Shown piece after piece: positions 13,500-16,650 of a stretch of DNA of 16,650 nt. The notes beneath the pieces were generated by a model. The model did no database searches and was not told where the DNA came from. It saw nothing but the letters and a program-made list of their open reading frames with translations. Position 1 is the first letter of the stretch. The number at the start of each line of letters is the position of its first letter. The position numbers and the translations under genes were made by a program. The DNA comes from an uncultured Christensenella sp. (GTDB lineage: Bacteria > Bacillota > Clostridia > Christensenellales > UBA3700): NCBI GenBank assembly GCA_910578245.1, contig CAJTPC010000027.1, positions 1-16,650 of the forward strand. The letters run 5' to 3'.

Positions 13500-16400
13500 T
13501 TATTCCTCAAATTCGTCACCGCCGCTCAAACGCGCATTCTCGATAATCTCCTCTACCTGCGCTTGATTGAGCAGACATACGCACTTTGACCCTTGCTTCT
13601 CGATATATCCGCAAGCCATAAGCCAGTCATAAATCTTTCCGCCTCTTGCAAAGCCTATCGCAAAAGCCCTTTGCATCCATGATATAGATACGTTGTCAAT
13701 GCCTACAATTCTTTTGAGAACATCGGGACATAAGTCGTCAGGGAAATCAAATTCTTTTATCTTTTCAAGAGATTTAGTCCCCATCGGTTCTTCTTTCTTA
13801 GGCTCGGAGATAGACGCAATCTCCGCTTCAATAGTTTCGTCGTAGTAAGCGGAATTATGGCTTACGATATCTCTCATAATATTCTGAATTTCCGTGTCGT
13901 CGATAAACGGATTTTGCAATCTTATCATATATCTCGACTTGGTCGTCTTGACAAGCATATCGCCCTTACCGAGCAAATCTTCAGCTCCGATGCTGTCAAG
14001 TATCGTTCTACTGTCTGTACCTGTAGTAACTGCAAAAGCTATTCTGGTAGGCAAGTTTGCTTTGATGTTACCCGTAATGACGTCAACAGAAGGTCTTTGC
14101 GTAGCCAATATCAAGTGTATTCCGCAAGCTCTTGCCTTTTGCGCCAAAGTCAAGACATAAGTTTCGAACTCTTTAGCGTGTTCGCTCACCATAATATCGC
14201 CCACCTCGTCTATAATCGTGACGATATACGGAATAGTTTCGCCTGCATCGATTACTTCCTTAGTCGCATTATAACTTGAGATCTTGGCTACGTAACGCTT
14301 TGCGAACAACGCATATCTCCTCTCCATTTCCGCGCATAGCCATTTGAGAATACCAAGCGACTCTTTTGGAGTATTGTAAATCTTCGGCGTGAGCAAGTGC
14401 GGAAGCGCTTGATATTTACTGAACTCTACTCTCTTTGGGTCTACGAGAATAATTCTCAACTCCTCCGGAGAATACTTGTAAATTAGCGAACAAAGCATTG
14501 TGTTCAAACATACGCTCTTACCGCTACCGGTACCGCCGGCTATAAGTCCGTGCGGGAAGTCCGTCAAATCTTCATAATGACAGTTGTTGTCAACGTCTTT
14601 ACCAAGAGCAAAGTACAAACCGCCCTTTTTATTCTTAAATTTTTCACTCGTCAAGAATTCCTTAAGTCCGACCGTCTTGCGCACCTTGTTGGGCACTTCG
14701 ATACCGCAAAGCGATTTTCCCGGAATCGGAGCTTCGATTCTCGCAGTTTCTACCGCCAAAGCCATAAGAATATTGTTGAGCTTGGAAGGTATTTTATCTA
14801 CCGACAAAGTTTCCGGAATTTCAAATTCATATCTAGTAACAGAAGGTCCGCTGACTATATTCTTTACGTGTACTTCAATACCGAAATTAGCGTAGGTTCT
14901 CTCTATGATACGCGTCCTCTCCATAAAGTCCTCATTATCTTCTACGTCCGGAACGTAATCGTTGAGATTTTCTATGCTAGGCGGAATATAAGGCGTAATA
15001 ACTCTAGGTTTGCTTTCTTTTTGCTCTTCTCCGTTTGATTCGGTTTGCTTTTTGTTTTGTCCATTATCAATGTTAGGACTTGCCTGCTTCTTTTGCGGAG
15101 CAGACTGAGAGGTAGATTTTGCAACGATTGGCTTTGGCTTATCATAAGTCGTTTGGAAATATCCATCGCTATTTTCGACAGGCTTATCAATCTTTACTTC
15201 GTCCGTAGCGTGATAATTGCTGACAGGAGAAGGCTCGCTCGCCTCTTTTTCTCTATTCATACGGGCGATATACTCGTCCATGCTCTCTTCTTGCCTTGTT
15301 TGCGTTCTATCTTCAACAACTTTCTTTATTTCTTCAACTTTGTTCTCTTCAGCCTTGTTTTCATCGATTTTATTATTTTCAATAATATCAATACGCTTTT
15401 CTTCTACAGCGCTTATATTGCTGTCTTCTTTATTGCTCTCGACTTCTTTTTCTGCGCCTGTAGGAAATTGGAAATTGCTCAAATCCGTCTGCTTGTCAGA
15501 CGAACTCAATATGCGATCAAGTCTTTCTGTAAACGACAACGATTCGCCTCTATTCTCAACTTGCTGATTTTGAGTCTCTGATACTTCTTCTTGACTTTTA
15601 TCGTCTTGCTGTTTATTCGGTTTGCGCATTTGCGAATAGTAAGACGGTATATGTCCGTTCTCCAAATAATCGTTGCTTGTACGAGCATTCGACTGGAATC
15701 TTTCGTATATAGACTGAGTTCTCTCTCTTTGCGACATTTGAGGAGGTTGTTGGTCAGTTTGATTTTGCTCTTGAGTTAAAGGAGCGTTTGCGCCTTCGTC
15801 AATAACGTTGAGTCTTTGGTTGCCGTCTATACCCAAATAATCTCTTTGAACACTGCTGATAGTAGCTGCGTTATCCGTTCCTGCCACGTCTTCGCTTGCA
15901 TAGATATATTCGCTACGCGCAACCTCGTTTCTTATCTCTTGCGTATCCAAAATAAGTTGAGGCTCTATTGGCGTATAGCTTGAAGAATAATCTCCCAAAT
16001 CCATACCAATGTTAAATTGATTAACTTCATTAGGTTTGTCACTGGCGATATTTACGCTGTCAATAGGCTGATAGTCGTTAAGTCTATTCTTATCGCCTCT
16101 TCTAAAGAGTCTTTCTCCAAGATTCTTACCCTTAACAGTCTGATTATTAAGCGTCAGCGAATTATCTTCATTATCTACGTTGTAAACATTGAGATTTGAA
16201 TGACTTGCGCCTCTCACCTTTCTTGTCTTTTTAGATAAAATATTTATATTAACGTCTACTTGCAAAAGTATGGCGATTGCAATCAAACCCACGGTAATAA
16301 TACCGTTTGCCACTAAAGTTAAAATATAGATATGCTTAGTAGCAAATAAGTATAAGAAAATGCTTGCCAATGCTCCGCCTGCCGTATCTGCGCCTTTGTA

Positions 16401-16650
16401 TGCAGACGAGATATAATTACCCCAACCGTTTAACGCATAGCCATGCGAGCCTATGACGTGCGCAAAGGTTATTGTCGTAACGACTATTAAGGTATAAATC
16501 AATATAATTTTTTTGTTCTGTTTTGCCCTTAAATTCAAAATATAGAATAATCCTAGCGCCGTAAGCGCAAAGCTATATCCATATATAGCGTAACCAAAAA
16601 TACCTACCAAAAAGTTAGTGACGGCTTCTCCGGCTTTACTAAAAGCCCCC
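13500..16650 (-). CDS. ftsK: DNA translocase FtsK/SpoIIIE (5' end beyond window)
   Basis: Membrane-anchored hexameric motor that pumps double-stranded DNA through the division or sporulation septum. About 1,049 codons are visible; the frame is open to the right edge, so the true start lies outside, and the TTG at 16610 is not a likely start. Counting from that TTG, hydrophobic helices lie at about 1-25, 34-52 and 78-117, followed by a long low-complexity charged linker rich in E, N, Q and K (about 120-540). The motor domain follows: VSGPSVTRYEFE, PIPGKSLCGIEVPN, Walker A GGTGSGKS (692-699), Walker B with D801-E802, and LATQRPSVDVITG.IKANLPTRIAF. The winged-helix gamma domain, which reads KOPS/SRS-type DNA sequences, is at about 957-1020. 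Walker B reads IIDEVGDIM where IDELADLM is usual. Which of the two roles (FtsK or SpoIIIE) dominates cannot be told from sequence. Confidence 0.95.
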   Translation of the reverse strand, partial: GAFSKAGEAVTNFLVGIFGYAIYGYSFALTALGLFYILNLRAKQNKKIILIYTLIVVTTITFAHVIGSHGYALNGWGNYISSAYKGADTAGGALASIFLYLFATKHIYILTLVANGIITVGLIAIAILLQVDVNINILSKKTRKVRGASHSNLNVYNVDNEDNSLTLNNQTVKGKNLGERLFRRGDKNRLNDYQPIDSVNIASDKPNEVNQFNIGMDLGDYSSSYTPIEPQLILDTQEIRNEVARSEYIYASEDVAGTDNAATISSVQRDYLGIDGNQRLNVIDEGANAPLTQEQNQTDQQPPQMSQRERTQSIYERFQSNARTSNDYLENGHIPSYYSQMRKPNKQQDDKSQEEVSETQNQQVENRGESLSFTERLDRILSSSDKQTDLSNFQFPTGAEKEVESNKEDSNISAVEEKRIDIIENNKIDENKAEENKVEEIKKVVEDRTQTRQEESMDEYIARMNREKEASEPSPVSNYHATDEVKIDKPVENSDGYFQTTYDKPKPIVAKSTSQSAPQKKQASPNIDNGQNKKQTESNGEEQKESKPRVITPYIPPSIENLNDYVPDVEDNEDFMERTRIIERTYANFGIEVHVKNIVSGPSVTRYEFEIPETLSVDKIPSKLNNILMALAVETARIEAPIPGKSLCGIEVPNKVRKTVGLKEFLTSEKFKNKKGGLYFALGKDVDNNCHYEDLTDFPHGLIAGGTGSGKSVCLNTMLCSLIYKYSPEELRIILVDPKRVEFSKYQALPHLLTPKIYNTPKESLGILKWLCAEMERRYALFAKRYVAKISSYNATKEVIDAGETIPYIVTIIDEVGDIMVSEHAKEFETYVLTLAQKARACGIHLILATQRPSVDVITGNIKANLPTRIAFAVTTGTDSRTILDSIGAEDLLGKGDMLVKTTKSRYMIRLQNPFIDDTEIQNIMRDIVSHNSAYYDETIEAEIASISEPKKEEPMGTKSLEKIKEFDFPDDLCPDVLKRIVGIDNVSISWMQRAFAIGFARGGKIYDWLMACGYIEKQGSKCVCLLNQAQVEEIIENARLSGGDEFEE

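Noticed and set aside
16608..16610. TTG at 16610 as the ftsK start
   Set aside because: The frame remains open for 13 more codons to the window edge and the first membrane helix is not preceded by the usual N-terminal part, so the start lies outside.

Overview
The window looks like a core chromosomal stretch from a low-GC, spore-forming-type Clostridia (Firmicutes), probably an uncultured lineage. This rests on A+T-rich coding sequence, strong AGGAGG-type ribosome binding sites, Firmicutes-type promoters and two blocks of genes whose order is familiar from Bacillus and Clostridium. Nearly everything is on the minus strand; the exception is a 1-kb two-gene island on the plus strand at about 6.9-7.9 kb. 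There are no rRNA or tRNA genes, CRISPR arrays, insertion sequences or prophage genes that I can see, and no gene-free stretch exceeds 300 bases.

Region A (1-5509, minus, read right to left) is the chromosome-segregation and sporulation block: an M50 site-2-type protease, scpA, scpB, a terminator, a DUF2953 protein (YtfI type), a GerW/YtfJ sporulation protein, a D-Ala-D-Ala carboxypeptidase in the dacB position, and a 23S rRNA pseudouridine synthase (rluB) that runs off the left edge. A near-consensus SigA promoter (TTGACT-17-TATAAT) starts the block. The spmA-spmB pair that sits between dacB and rluB in Bacillus is absent, and dacB overlaps rluB by 71 bases.

Region B (5562-8037) holds a second, DacF-like carboxypeptidase with its own terminator, then the divergent plus-strand island. 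The island has a 110-residue protein consisting of only the Spo0A C-terminal DNA-binding domain, with no receiver domain, and an A+T-rich five-helix membrane protein of unknown function. Two TTTGTC motifs exactly 10 bp apart, reminiscent of tandem 0A boxes, lie between them. This is the most novel part of the window.

Region C (8007-16650, minus) is the conserved block ftsK/spoIIIE, pgsA, rimO, cinA (C-terminal part only), recA, rny. Genes are tightly coupled by 4-base overlaps or by Shine-Dalgarno sequences that overlap the preceding stop codon. rny has an additional promoter of its own and ends in a strong terminator. The ftsK gene is cut at its 5' end by the right edge of the window.

Together the genes serve chromosome organisation and translocation (ScpAB, FtsK/SpoIIIE, RecA), peptidoglycan trimming (two carboxypeptidases), phospholipid synthesis (PgsA), RNA turnover and modification (RNase Y, RimO, RluB) and, by family, sporulation (YtfJ, YtfI, Spo0A-C).
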